64,000 bases of DNA from Pseudarthrobacter sp. SSS035 (GCF_023273875.1 NZ_CP096882.1:2294001-2358000); one strand, 5' to 3'. Counted from the first letter of the stretch, positions 54,869 through 63,780 are shown. Made by a program: numbers and translations. Notes: generated by a model not told the origin, from the sequence alone.

Positions 54869-55746
54869 GCGTCCGCCTTTCGTTTGAGCAGGAAGAGGAT
54901 GAGCCCTACGGCCACCAGGCACTCGACGACGATGAATACGGCGATGGTGCTGGCGTATCCGAAGTCGGTGCTCGAGAAGGCCGTCTTGTACATGTAGGTG
55001 GTCAGCAGCTCCGAGGACTGTCCGGGGCCGCCGTTGGTCATGAGGTAGGGGATGTCGAATCCGCGCAGGCCGTAGGTGGTTGCCATGATCGTGGTGGTGA
55101 TCCAGACGGGCATGATGTGCGGGAAGCGGATCTTGGTGAACAGTTGCCACCGTGAGGCGCCGTCGAGGCGGGCCGCCTCCTCAAGTTCCTGCGGGACGGA
55201 CAGCAGCGCCGCGTAGATGATGAGCATGTACAGGCCGGTGAACCGCCACCCTTCCGGAGCCGATACTGCGGTGAGCACGGTGTTGATGTCCGAGAGCCAC
55301 GGCCGTTCAAGGGCGCCGAGGCCGATCCAGTGCAGGAGCTGGTTGAGCAGGCCAACCGGTTCGATCGAGTAGATGCGCACGAAGAGGAACGCGATGGCCA
55401 CGGTGGAGATCACCGCCGGCAGCAGGTAGAGGGTCTTGATGAGCTCGCGGCCGCGTCGCATTGAGGTGAGGAGGCTGGCCACGAGCAGGGCGCCGCCGAG
55501 CTGCAGCACCAGGCAGATGGCGAGATATCCGAGGGCGTTGAAGAAGGAGCGCCAGAAGATGTCGTCTGCGGTGAGCATCCGCACGTAGTTGGCGAGCCCT
55601 ACGAACTCCATGTCGCTGATGCCGTTCCAGGAGAAGAAGCTGAGGAACAGCGACTGCACGATGGGGAACAGCACGGCGACGCAGTAAAGGAGCAAGGGTG
55701 GGAGCAGGAACACCAGGACAGAAAGTCGTGACCTGTTGGGAAGCAT
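54865..55746 (-). CDS. Carbohydrate ABC transporter permease (MalF/UgpA-like)
   Basis: 293 residues, six membrane helices. SVPQELEEAARLDGASRWQL is the EAA loop for the ATPase. It pairs with the permease at 53963. The gene begins 49 bp after the binding-protein stop. Confidence 0.92.
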   Translation of the reverse strand: MLPNRSRLSVLVFLLPPLLLYCVAVLFPIVQSLFLSFFSWNGISDMEFVGLANYVRMLTADDIFWRSFFNALGYLAICLVLQLGGALLVASLLTSMRRGRELIKTLYLLPAVISTVAIAFLFVRIYSIEPVGLLNQLLHWIGLGALERPWLSDINTVLTAVSAPEGWRFTGLYMLIIYAALLSVPQELEEAARLDGASRWQLFTKIRFPHIMPVWITTTIMATTYGLRGFDIPYLMTNGGPGQSSELLTTYMYKTAFSSTDFGYASTIAVFIVVECLVAVGLILFLLKRKADA

Positions 55747-55795
55747 GGCTAGGCCTTTCGGGTGGGGGCCGCAGCCGCAGCCCCCACCGCTGTGA

Positions 55796-57130
55796 TTACT
55801 TGAAGAACTTCGGGGCGTTCTGCGCGATGGTGCTGTCCATCGTGCTGGTGAACTGTTCGGGCGTGATATTGCCCTGGACGAGGAGCACTAGCTCCTGCTG
55901 CAGCCGGCCGTTGGTTGTCGGGTCAAGCTGGGTGTCCCACGGCATGGCCTGCTTGCCCCCGAGGTCGTTGGCCTTCTCCAGGGCCTTCTTGTACAAGGGT
56001 GTGGCGTTGGCCGGCAGGGCGGTCTCCACATTGGTGGTCGGCGAGAGCGCGCCGGTGGCCGCGTACTCGGCCGGGTACTTCGTCAGCGCGAACTTCAGGA
56101 AGTCGCTGACCAGCGGGTCGTAGGTCTTGGAGTTGACGGCCATTCCAATGCCCGACGGCGACACGAACTCGTTCGCCGCCGTGACGGATCCTGCAGTGGT
56201 TGGCAAGGTAAAGAAATCGATGTCCTCGCGCACTTCAGGATTCAGCTTGTCCGTTGCCAGGCTGGGCAGCTCCCAGGTGCCGATGTTGTACATCGCTGCC
56301 TGGCCGGAGGTGAACTGGTTCTGGGCGTCGGAGTAGCCCTGCGATGAGAAGCCATCCTGGAAGCACTTGGCCTTGCCGAGCGCCGCCAGCCATTCGACGG
56401 TCTTCTGGCCTGCGGGGTCAGAGAACTTCGCTTCGCCCTTCTTGAGCTTCTGGATGAAGTCCGGCCCGGCTTCACGGAACGGCTGGTAGGCGACGTACCG
56501 CTCGAGCGGCCACTGGTCCTGGCCGTCGATGGCGATGGGGGTGATGCCGGCATCGCGCAGGGCGGTGCACATGGCGGGGATGTCATCGAGGGACTTCGGG
56601 ACGGCGACCCCGGCCTTCTGCAGCAGGGCTTTGTTGTACCAGACGAACTCCAGCTCGAACTGGAACGGGATCATGTTCAGGGACCCGTCGTCGAACCGTT
56701 GGTAATCCAGCGCGCTGGGCCGGTAGTCGTCGTAGACGTCCAGGGACTTCAGCAGCTTTTCGGCGTCGACCATTTTGCCTTGTTTGGCCAGTTGTTGGGC
56801 GAAGGGCGTGGCGTCGGTGTCGAAGAGCTCGGGGAGTTTGTTGGCCGCGGCCAGCGTCTCGAGCTTTTGGATGTAAGAGGGCCGGTCGGGAGTGGTGATG
56901 AGCTTCAGTTCGAAGCCCGGGTGGTCTTTGGCGTACTCGTCCGCCAGCTTCTTCATGATGTTGATGACGGCCCCGTCGGCCGGCCGCGAAAGGAGCCACG
57001 AGATTTCACGGGCTTTGATTTCCCCGGTGGGGCTGACGTTGGAAGGGTCACTGGACCCTCCGCCGCCGCAGGCTGTCAAAGCCAGGGCGGTGACGGCTGC
57101 GACAGCGGCAGCACGGAAGAGTTTTTTCAT
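55796..57130 (-). CDS. Sugar ABC transporter substrate-binding lipoprotein
   Basis: 444 residues with a lipoprotein signal (lipobox LTAC before GGGGSSD). Extracellular solute-binding family 1, with DYQRFDDGSLNMIPFQFELE and AMYNIGTWELPSL as typical parts. AAAGGAG lies upstream. In context it binds a levan-derived fructan or fructose dianhydride; the ligand is inferred from the neighbours. Confidence 0.9.
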   Translation of the reverse strand: MKKLFRAAAVAAVTALALTACGGGGSSDPSNVSPTGEIKAREISWLLSRPADGAVINIMKKLADEYAKDHPGFELKLITTPDRPSYIQKLETLAAANKLPELFDTDATPFAQQLAKQGKMVDAEKLLKSLDVYDDYRPSALDYQRFDDGSLNMIPFQFELEFVWYNKALLQKAGVAVPKSLDDIPAMCTALRDAGITPIAIDGQDQWPLERYVAYQPFREAGPDFIQKLKKGEAKFSDPAGQKTVEWLAALGKAKCFQDGFSSQGYSDAQNQFTSGQAAMYNIGTWELPSLATDKLNPEVREDIDFFTLPTTAGSVTAANEFVSPSGIGMAVNSKTYDPLVSDFLKFALTKYPAEYAATGALSPTTNVETALPANATPLYKKALEKANDLGGKQAMPWDTQLDPTTNGRLQQELVLLVQGNITPEQFTSTMDSTIAQNAPKFFK

Positions 57131-57176
57131 GAGGGCAATCTCCTTTGATTGGAACGGAGGTGAGGGTGGTGTGTAT

Positions 57177-58613
57177 TTAGTTGTCGGTGCGCTGACGTAT
57201 TTGAAGTTCAGTGACGGTGACGGATCCTTCGCCGGCGAAAACGCCGATCCGCCCCGCGGGCAAGTCGTAGATCCTGGTGCTGAGGGCCACCTGCCGGTCC
57301 AGGACGGCAACGCAGATGTCGCCGTCGACGATGACTTCCAGGGTGTGTTCGCCGGGGGAAAGGTCGCACGGGCGTTCCAACTCGATGTGGAACGGAATGT
57401 CGCCGGAGACATGCCATTGCGCGTCTCCGGTGCTGGTCCTTGGCCATCGGTCGAAGACGAGCCTGCCGCGCTTCGGTTCCAGGCGCAGCACGTAGGACTG
57501 GTCACCGTCTGGCCCTGAGCGCAGCAGCAGACCGCATTCCGTTGTCCCGGGGGCAATGTCCAGCACTGCTTTCGCGTAAAACTGGCTGGGCAGTTCTTCC
57601 TCCGAGACGACCGCGGTGTATCCGTCCGGGACGTTGAGCCGGGTGGGCAGTTCGTGCGCCAGAGACACCGGGACGTCCTCCCAGAAGCTGTCCACCAGTT
57701 CGTTGGCGAAGGCGAACCCGAGCGTTCCGTCCGCATTTTGGCGGGCTTCCAGGACGGACATCGTGCCTGCCCACTGCCAGGGTCCGTCGTCGCTGTTGCC
57801 TTCCTTGCTGGCGATCCAGCCGAAAAAGAAGCGGCGCCCGTCCCGCTCCGCGGTCTTTGAGGCGTAGTAGGCGCGCCCGTCGATGCTGTCCAGGTCCGGT
57901 ACCGTCCACGGGCCGTCGGGGCTCTTGGCCATACGGTACCGGGTGGTGAACGATTCGGAGAACTCCGAGTAGACCATGTACCACCAGTCACCCCACGCGA
58001 AGACATCCGGGCATTCATGCGTGATGTAGCGGCGCGGATCCCAGAACGGTTCGGTGTGCCGCCAGTTCACCAGGTCATCGGACACGCACTGCGCAATGAC
58101 GCCGCGGCGGCGTTCAGGTCCTGTGGAGTGTCGTGCCGCCAGCAGCATCCGCCACTGGCCTGCCGCCTCATCCCGGAAGACGAACGGATCCCGCCAGTCC
58201 CCGGACTCATAGCCGTCCGGGGCGCCGAAAGTGAGCTCGGGGTGCTTCACCCAGGTCTGCATGCCATCGGTGCTGGTGGCCTGCATGACCAGTTGCAGGG
58301 GAACGCCGTCCGGTCCGAGGTTCCGTGGGTTCTGTCCCGTGTAGAACAGGCGGTGGTTGCCGCTTTCATCGACGACGACGCTGCCCGTGTAAGCGTTGAA
58401 GTCCAGGTCGGTGTCGCTTCCGTGGTGGAGCGAAACACCCTGGTCCGCAAACTGCGTGAGGTCTTTGGTGGTGACCAGGTTCCACGAGGTCCCCGGCTTC
58501 GGGTCTGAGCGGACCTCGTGAAGGTAGAAGAGCCAGAACTCCCCGTCCTTCTCGAAGGGGATAAGATCGCCAACCCATCCATCGGAGGGCTGGAAGAAAA
58601 CTGAGCGTTTCAT
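57177..58613 (-). CDS. Cytoplasmic GH32-like fructosidase/fructan-fragment hydrolase
   Basis: 478 residues from ATG 58613; a GTG two codons earlier is possible. No signal peptide. Five-bladed propeller with GH32 catalytic points: SDGWVGDLIPF (Asp16, in the place of the NDPNG Asp), GDWRDPFVFRDEA with the RDP motif (141-143) and ITHECPDVFAWG with the acid Glu200. A C-terminal beta-sandwich follows. It is the first gene of the import operon and probably hydrolyses the imported fructan fragment to fructose. Confidence 0.85.
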   Translation of the reverse strand: MKRSVFFQPSDGWVGDLIPFEKDGEFWLFYLHEVRSDPKPGTSWNLVTTKDLTQFADQGVSLHHGSDTDLDFNAYTGSVVVDESGNHRLFYTGQNPRNLGPDGVPLQLVMQATSTDGMQTWVKHPELTFGAPDGYESGDWRDPFVFRDEAAGQWRMLLAARHSTGPERRRGVIAQCVSDDLVNWRHTEPFWDPRRYITHECPDVFAWGDWWYMVYSEFSESFTTRYRMAKSPDGPWTVPDLDSIDGRAYYASKTAERDGRRFFFGWIASKEGNSDDGPWQWAGTMSVLEARQNADGTLGFAFANELVDSFWEDVPVSLAHELPTRLNVPDGYTAVVSEEELPSQFYAKAVLDIAPGTTECGLLLRSGPDGDQSYVLRLEPKRGRLVFDRWPRTSTGDAQWHVSGDIPFHIELERPCDLSPGEHTLEVIVDGDICVAVLDRQVALSTRIYDLPAGRIGVFAGEGSVTVTELQIRQRTDN

Positions 58614-58633
58614 CGGCACTGATGTCCATTTCT

Positions 58634-58650
58634 GCTAAAACGTTTGATCA
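58634..58650. promoter_or_regulatory. LacI-type operator 1
   Basis: GCTAAAACGTTTGATCA, 20 bp before the hydrolase start. In inverted orientation relative to the site at 58678, 44 bp away; its reverse complement differs from that site at one base. Confidence 0.85.
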
Positions 58651-58677
58651 CTTGTAATCTAGCCCTAATCGGAAACC

Positions 58678-58694
58678 TGATCAAGCGTTTTAGC
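58678..58694. promoter_or_regulatory. LacI-type operator 2
   Basis: TGATCAAGCGTTTTAGC, identical to the site at 60507. Together with 58634 it brackets the promoter of the import operon. Confidence 0.85.
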
Positions 58695-58803
58695 AAAGTT
58701 TAGGTTTATTCTTTCGCTGGTCTTAATCCGGAAGATGCGGACAGCGCGGAAGCAGCCTCATACTTCCCACGTACCCGGTTCCAGAAGCTTCGGACGAAAC
58801 AGC

Positions 58804-58840
58804 ACTGCCGGCCGACAGGAAGCTCCTGAGGGCCGGCAGT
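58804..58840 (-). terminator. Terminator hairpin after the levan fructotransferase gene
   Basis: ACTGCCGGCC / GGCCGGCAGT, a perfect 10-bp stem with a 17-nt loop, 12 bp past the stop at 58853 and followed on the minus strand by GCTGTTTCG. Confidence 0.6.
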
Positions 58841-58852
58841 CTGGTTCAGGTC

Positions 58853-60406
58853 CTAACTGAATTCGCGGATGGTGATTCCGGAGAAGGTCGCAGGGCCGCC
58901 GTCGGCGTACAGCGAGATTCCGGTGTCGCCGTCTGCGAAGTGCACCTGCTGCGAGAGCACCGTTTGCCCGGCATTAACGAAGACTTCGACGCTCTGTTTG
59001 TCGACGAAAATGCGCAGGTGCACTGAGCGTGCGGCGGCGTCGATGGGCGCCGCCGCACGAGTGTACGGCACGAGCGAGAAGCCGCCCTGGTCCGAAGGGG
59101 CGCGGTCGACGTAGACCTCGTCAACGTACTTGCCGACGTTCGTGTGGCGCGTGCCGTTGGCGGAGCGCCCCACCGATACGCCGACGTTCGCGGCCGCATC
59201 CCACGAGATGTCGAGTTCGAGTTCGTAGGCGCTGCCGCTCCACGGCAGCACGGCGCTGCCGTTCACGGTGCGGTCGGGCAGCACGGTTGTCGAGCTGACG
59301 TAGTTTGAGAGCGCCCCGACAGGGGCGCTGAGTAGGCTGTACCAGCCTTCTGGCTGACGCTCCAGGCGCAGCTCGCGCACGATCGAGTTCTGGCCGTTGT
59401 ACCCGTCGGAGGCATCGGTGGGAACATCGCGCGCGGCGTACTTCCAGTTGTTCATCCAGGCCACCGCGTACCGTCGCTCGTCCGGTGCATCGACCGCCGG
59501 CCAGGTCACGGCGGCGTACCAGTCCCAGCCCCAATCGAGCGACTGCGGGTCGAGGTTGTTGGTGATAAATTGTTCGCCATCCCACGCGCCTGTCCAGTAG
59601 GCGAAGGTCATTGGCAGGCCGACGCTGTAGGCGTCCATGCTTGCGCCGAGCACCCAGTGCCGTGTGCCGTCATTGGCGGTCATTTGGAAAAGGTCGGGGC
59701 ACTCGATGCCGCCAAGCGCGTGATTCGGGTAGTCGAAGTTGCGTTTCAGCTGCCAGTCGCGCAGATTCGGTGAGGTGTAGAACGCTGCGTATCGGGCTCG
59801 GCCGATTACGCACACCCACTCGCTGCGCGCCGCATCCCAGTGGATCTTCGGGTCGCGGAACCATTCCGCGTTCTCGATCTCCGCCGGTGTCGTCGCGGTC
59901 CGGCCGTCGGAATTGAAGATCACCGGATTGGGGAGGGCCGTGAAGGTGTAACCGCCGTCGGTTGACCAGTACAGGTACTGCTCCTGGTACTTGCGGATGT
60001 TGCCGGTGGGCTGCGTCGCGAGCGCCACGATGGCCCCTGCGCCGAAGCCCGCAGTGTTTGACGTGTCGACGACTGCCGAGCCCGACCACACGGGAAAGTC
60101 TGGCTGCAGCGGCAGTGCGACGCCGTGATGGGTGAAGGTCACCCCGTCGGTGGTTGTGGCGTGGTCCCATCCGCCGGGGCCGTTGTTCTGCCCGGAGTGC
60201 AGGTAGTAGAGGTGGTGGGCGCCGTTGGCATACACCGGGCGCTGCGGGTCGCAGAGCCAGCCGGACGGCGGGGTCAGGTGGTAGACGGCACGCAGTGATC
60301 CCTGGGCCTGGGCGGCCGTGATGGGCATGCCGCTGCTCATGAACAGGGCGAGTGCTCCTGCTCCTGTGCCTTGCAGGACGTGGCGCCGAGAAAAATCATG
60401 GGTCAT
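58853..60406 (-). CDS. lftA: Tat-exported GH32 levan fructotransferase-like enzyme
   Basis: 517 residues from ATG 60406. Twin-arginine signal SRRHVLQGTGAGALA, cleavage near AQAQG. The catalytic Asp53 sits in SGWLCDPQRPVY instead of the usual WMNDPNG; WFRDPKIHWD (RDP 184-186) and GGIECPDLF (Glu235) complete the site. The LCDPQRP variant, and what I recall of the Arthrobacter ureafaciens enzyme, point to levan fructotransferase, which turns levan into the cyclic difructose anhydride IV. A plain levanase is the alternative. It is separately transcribed, with its own operator pair. Confidence 0.85.
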   Translation of the reverse strand: MTHDFSRRHVLQGTGAGALALFMSSGMPITAAQAQGSLRAVYHLTPPSGWLCDPQRPVYANGAHHLYYLHSGQNNGPGGWDHATTTDGVTFTHHGVALPLQPDFPVWSGSAVVDTSNTAGFGAGAIVALATQPTGNIRKYQEQYLYWSTDGGYTFTALPNPVIFNSDGRTATTPAEIENAEWFRDPKIHWDAARSEWVCVIGRARYAAFYTSPNLRDWQLKRNFDYPNHALGGIECPDLFQMTANDGTRHWVLGASMDAYSVGLPMTFAYWTGAWDGEQFITNNLDPQSLDWGWDWYAAVTWPAVDAPDERRYAVAWMNNWKYAARDVPTDASDGYNGQNSIVRELRLERQPEGWYSLLSAPVGALSNYVSSTTVLPDRTVNGSAVLPWSGSAYELELDISWDAAANVGVSVGRSANGTRHTNVGKYVDEVYVDRAPSDQGGFSLVPYTRAAAPIDAAARSVHLRIFVDKQSVEVFVNAGQTVLSQQVHFADGDTGISLYADGGPATFSGITIREFS

Positions 60407-60462
60407 GTTTGCTTCCTCGCAAAGGGTGGTAGCTGCAGGCATCAACTTTGATGCCCGATCCT

Positions 60463-60479
60463 GCTTAAGCGTTTGATCA
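60463..60479. promoter_or_regulatory. LacI-type operator 3
   Basis: GCTTAAGCGTTTGATCA, 57 bp before the levan fructotransferase start; inverted relative to 60507 at the same 44-bp distance as sites 1 and 2. Confidence 0.82.
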
Positions 60480-60506
60480 AGCTAAAGATAAATGTTGGCG
60501 CCGTCG

Positions 60507-60523
60507 TGATCAAGCGTTTTAGC
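60507..60523. promoter_or_regulatory. LacI-type operator 4
   Basis: TGATCAAGCGTTTTAGC, the same 17 bases as operator 2, in the promoter region of the secreted enzyme. Confidence 0.85.
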
Positions 60524-60662
60524 GGATCCTTTTTGAATCTCTTCTATGGGCCGGGCGGAATCCCAGCCTCCGGGCGTAATCTGACCTTCGCGGGACCACA
60601 CCCTCGGGGCTTCTGCCGCCCGAGTGGTGGGGCCGGCCGACAGCCGCCGGCCAGGCGATTGA

Positions 60663-60809
60663 ACCCGCCCCCTGCGGCGAGCCGCCCAGGATGACGCGAT
60701 CTTTCCCGGAGCCAGCTTGCCCGGCAGGGTGCTGTCAAAGGTCGGTGTCGCATCCCCGCGGATCCACCCCGACCAGGTGGTTCTCTACCGCTTCACCCGG
60801 ACCGGCTGA
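60663..60809 (+). pseudogene. Possible C-terminal remnant of a glycoside hydrolase
   Basis: A 48-codon frame ending at TGA 60807 reads ...IFPGASLPGRVLSKVG then VASPRIHPDQVVLYRFTRTG, which resembles the C-terminal beta-domain of actinobacterial alpha-galactosidases (GH36). There is no start and no upstream domain. It lies in the 400-bp gap 60524-60926. Family call is from memory and tentative. Confidence 0.3.
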
Positions 60810-60844
60810 CGCCTACGTCGGATGTTGGGTAGGGGTAGGTTCCC

Positions 60845-60873
60845 TTGACAATATTACTGACTGGACTCAGAAT
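60845..60873 (+). promoter_or_regulatory. Sigma-70-like promoter of the oxidoreductase-hydrolase pair
   Basis: TTGACA (60845-60850), 17-bp spacer, CAGAAT (60868-60873). It is overlapped by the palindrome at 60853-60890, so a bound regulator would block it. Confidence 0.6.
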
Positions 60874-60890
60874 TGAGTTCAGTCAGTAAT
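60853..60890. promoter_or_regulatory. 38-bp palindromic operator, probably of the TetR regulator
   Basis: Arms ATTACTGACTG and CAGTCAGTAAT are perfect, with inner ACTCA/TGAGT also paired. The central 26 bp (60859-60884) have the same layout as 63730-63755. Confidence 0.8.
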
Positions 60891-60926
60891 GGAGTGGTGC
60901 AACATCACCAAGAGGGAGTCGGAACC

Positions 60927-61922
60927 ATGAGAGCGTTCGTCGTCACAAAGTACAAGGGCGCACTGCAGGAATCGAATGTTCCTGAGCCCACAGTGGGGGA
61001 GCGGGATGTGCTGGTGCAGGTGCAGGCCGCGGGCCTCAATGTGCTCGATGAGAAGATCCGGGCGGGCGAGTTCAAGCAGATCCTGCCGTACCGGCTTCCT
61101 TTGATCGCCGGAAATGATGTCGCGGGAACCGTCATCCGTGTCGGTTCGAAGGTACGCGCGTTCAAGCCTGGCGACGAGGTTTACGCACGCCCCGGCCAGG
61201 ACCGCATCGGCACGTTCGCCGAGCGAATCGCCATCGCCGAGGCCGATCTGGCGCTGAAACCGGCTTCAATCAGCATGGAGGAGGCGGGCTCGCTTCCACT
61301 AGTCGCGCTGACCGCGTGGCAGGCGCTTGTTGAGCGCGGCAACGTGGGGCCCGGCCAGAAGGTCCTCATCCACGCCGGCGCCGGGGGAGTCGGATCGACC
61401 GCGATCCAGCTCGCCAAGCACCTCGGCGCAACCGTCGCGACCACAGCAAGTGCCTCAAACATGGACTTCGTGCGCGAGCTCGGCGCAGACACCGTCATTG
61501 ACTACCGCAGCCAAGACTTCGAACAGCTCCTGAGCGGCTACGACTTGGTGCTGGACAGCCTGGGCGGCGGAAATCTCGAGAAGTCCCTGCGCGTGCTCAA
61601 GCCTGGCGGCAAAGCGATCGGCATTGCCGGGCCTCCGGACCCGGCATTTGCCCGCGAAGCCGGCCTGAACCCGGTGCTCCGCCTGGCGATCAGCGGCCTC
61701 AGCGCAGGGATCCGCCGGCAGGCCAGGAAGCTCGGCGTCAGTTACGAGTTCCTGTTCATGCGCGCCAGCGGCGACCAGCTGCGCCAGATCACCGCACTGA
61801 TCGACGGCGGCGCGCTCCGCCCCGTCGTCGGCCGCGTTTTCCCTTTCGGCCAGACCATCGAGGCCCTCGAGGGTCTGGAAAAGGGCGGCATCCGTGGCAA
61901 GGCCGTCATCAGCAACCCCTGA
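60927..61922 (+). CDS. Zinc-type/quinone oxidoreductase of the MDR family (NADPH-dependent)
   Basis: 331 residues from ATG 60927 with AGAGGGAG upstream; an earlier in-frame ATG overlaps the operator. MDR fold: catalytic N-terminal domain (GNDVAGTVIRVGSKV, FKPGDEVYA) and Rossmann domain HAGAGGVGSTAIQLAKHLGA. No structural zinc Cys cluster, so it belongs to the quinone-reductase-like group. It is followed 66 bp on by an alpha/beta hydrolase and is controlled by the palindrome at 60853. Confidence 0.9.
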   Translation: MRAFVVTKYKGALQESNVPEPTVGERDVLVQVQAAGLNVLDEKIRAGEFKQILPYRLPLIAGNDVAGTVIRVGSKVRAFKPGDEVYARPGQDRIGTFAERIAIAEADLALKPASISMEEAGSLPLVALTAWQALVERGNVGPGQKVLIHAGAGGVGSTAIQLAKHLGATVATTASASNMDFVRELGADTVIDYRSQDFEQLLSGYDLVLDSLGGGNLEKSLRVLKPGGKAIGIAGPPDPAFAREAGLNPVLRLAISGLSAGIRRQARKLGVSYEFLFMRASGDQLRQITALIDGGALRPVVGRVFPFGQTIEALEGLEKGGIRGKAVISNP

Positions 61923-61988
61923 GGACAACCAAGGCACCGACACCATCTTCACCAGGCGACTACCAACCAACTTCACAGGAGAACCGTC

Positions 61989-62855
61989 ATGAACGCGCAC
62001 GAGCCCTTGAACGAACCCGTAGTTATGTCCTACGCCAAAGCGCCGGCCAGCGCCATCAGCGCCGGCGGCGTCACCTACGCCTACCGCGAGCTTGGACCCA
62101 AGGGTGGCATTCCCGTCATCTTCTTCGTCCATCTCGCCGCGACCTTGGATAACTGGGATCCACGCATCATCGACCCCATCGCAAAAAACCACCACGTCAT
62201 CACGTTCGACAACCAGGGTGTGGGCGCCTCGACCGGCCGGGTGCCCGACAGCATCGAGGCGATGGCCGACGACGCCTACACCTTCATCAAGGCGCTCGGA
62301 TTCGACAAGATCGACATCTTCTCCTTCTCCCTCGGCGGCATGGTTGCCCAGGACCTGGTGCTCAAGCACCCCGACCTCGTCCGCAAGCTCGTCCTCACCG
62401 GCACCGGCCCCAGGGGCGGCAAGGACATGGACAAGGTCGCCGGGACCACCTACTACGACATGCTCCGCGCGGCCCTGACCCGGTCCGACCCCAAGGAATT
62501 CCTGTTCTTCAACCGCGACACCGCGGGCAAGCAAGCCGGTAAAGCATTCGTGAAGCGACTCGGGGAGCGAACCGCCGACCGCGACGCGCCGATCAAGGTC
62601 AAGGCGTTCCAGACCCAGTTGAAAGCCATCAGGAAGTGGGGGCGCGGGACGCCGGCTAATCTGTCGAAGATCACCCAGCCCACCCTGATCGCCAACGGGG
62701 ACAACGACCGGATGGTGCCCTCGATCCTCTCTCATGATCTGCACCGCCGCATCAACGGCTCCGAGCTGATCATCTACCCGGGTTCCGGCCACGGCGGTAT
62801 CTTTCAGTTCCACGACAAGTTCGCCCCGGCGGCGGTGGAGTTTCTGGACCGCTGA
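61989..62855 (+). CDS. Alpha/beta hydrolase
   Basis: 288 residues. HLAATLDNWDPRIIDPIAKN gives the oxyanion region, DIFSFSLGGMVAQ the nucleophile elbow (Ser in SFSLGG; the first elbow Gly is Ser), NGDNDRMVPS the acid and GSGHGGIFQ the His. Similar to haloperoxidase/XylF-like hydrolases. In an operon with the oxidoreductase; the substrate is unknown. Confidence 0.88.
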   Translation: MNAHEPLNEPVVMSYAKAPASAISAGGVTYAYRELGPKGGIPVIFFVHLAATLDNWDPRIIDPIAKNHHVITFDNQGVGASTGRVPDSIEAMADDAYTFIKALGFDKIDIFSFSLGGMVAQDLVLKHPDLVRKLVLTGTGPRGGKDMDKVAGTTYYDMLRAALTRSDPKEFLFFNRDTAGKQAGKAFVKRLGERTADRDAPIKVKAFQTQLKAIRKWGRGTPANLSKITQPTLIANGDNDRMVPSILSHDLHRRINGSELIIYPGSGHGGIFQFHDKFAPAAVEFLDR

Positions 62856-62936
62856 GCAAGGAGGAACCTGCATCGGCGTGGGATTCCCCATCCCGGCCCA
62901 TGCAGGTTCCGCCCCGCGTCAGGTGTGGGCGCTGCT

Positions 62937-63650
62937 TCAGACGATCGTGCTGCGCAGCTCGGGGTAGAGCGTTTCAACTGGACCGCTCAGCCCTGCTTTG
63001 ACTGTCGCAGTTGTTTCGTCAGCGATGACCTCGTACTCGCCGGCCTCGACAGCATCGAAGACCGCCCTGGCCAGCTCGGCTGGCTGCATTTTTGGGCCAG
63101 TGGCGTGAGCAGCCATCGCGGTGTCGACATAGCCGACGTGTACGCCCACAACGTGGACGCCTGCGGGGGCGAGTTCCAGGCGCAGTGAGTTGGTGGCCGA
63201 CCAGAGGGCGGCCTTGGTGGCGCTGTAGATGCCGGCGACGGCGTACCAGCTCAGGGCGGAGTGGATGTTGATGATCGCAGACTCTTCCCTCGCTGACAGG
63301 GTCGGAGCGAATGCCCGGGTGAGGAACAATGGGCCGAGGAAGTTCGTCTCGACGTTGGTTCGGATTTCTTCAATGGTGTGGGTGAGAATGCCACTGCTGG
63401 CCACGGAGGCTCCGGCGTTGTTGATCAACACCGTGATGTCCCCGGCGGCCTCGACCGCTGCCTGTATGGAGGCCGGGTCCGTGACATCGAGGGTGAGCGG
63501 GACGATGCGCTCGTCCTCCCAGTTGCGGGGAGACCGGGCTGTGGCGTACACCTTGCTTGCGCCGCGGGCGAGGGCGTCGTGAACGAACTCCGTTCCAATG
63601 CCTCCGTTCGCACCGGTTACGAGGACGATGGATCCTTTAAGTGAGGGCAT
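62937..63650 (-). CDS. Short-chain dehydrogenase/reductase
   Basis: 237 residues from ATG 63650. Cofactor motif VLVTGANGGIGTEFVHDALA, NNAG in VLINNAGASVASS, and active-site Ser and YSATK (Tyr-x3-Lys). NADP(H) use is likely from the Arg-rich loop TARSPRNWE. Divergent from the TetR gene with a shared operator. It is intact, unlike the SDR remnant at 12615. Confidence 0.92.
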   Translation of the reverse strand: MPSLKGSIVLVTGANGGIGTEFVHDALARGASKVYATARSPRNWEDERIVPLTLDVTDPASIQAAVEAAGDITVLINNAGASVASSGILTHTIEEIRTNVETNFLGPLFLTRAFAPTLSAREESAIINIHSALSWYAVAGIYSATKAALWSATNSLRLELAPAGVHVVGVHVGYVDTAMAAHATGPKMQPAELARAVFDAVEAGEYEVIADETTATVKAGLSGPVETLYPELRSTIV

Positions 63651-63729
63651 GGTGTCTTCTTTCGTTGCGATGAAGCCGTGTTCAGAGGCCATGCGAAGAT
63701 GAGAGCAGTATCTGAGCAGCAGCATTAGT

Positions 63730-63755
63730 GACTGCGTTCATAACTGAGTGTAGTC
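63730..63755. promoter_or_regulatory. TetR-type operator between SDR and tetR genes
   Basis: A 26-bp palindrome with GACTG...TTCA-TAAC-TGAG...AGTC. The layout and most key positions match 60859-60884. It lies 26 bp before the TetR start and 80 bp before the SDR start. Confidence 0.75.
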
Positions 63756-63780
63756 AGAGTTTATTCCCGGGAAGGTCACC

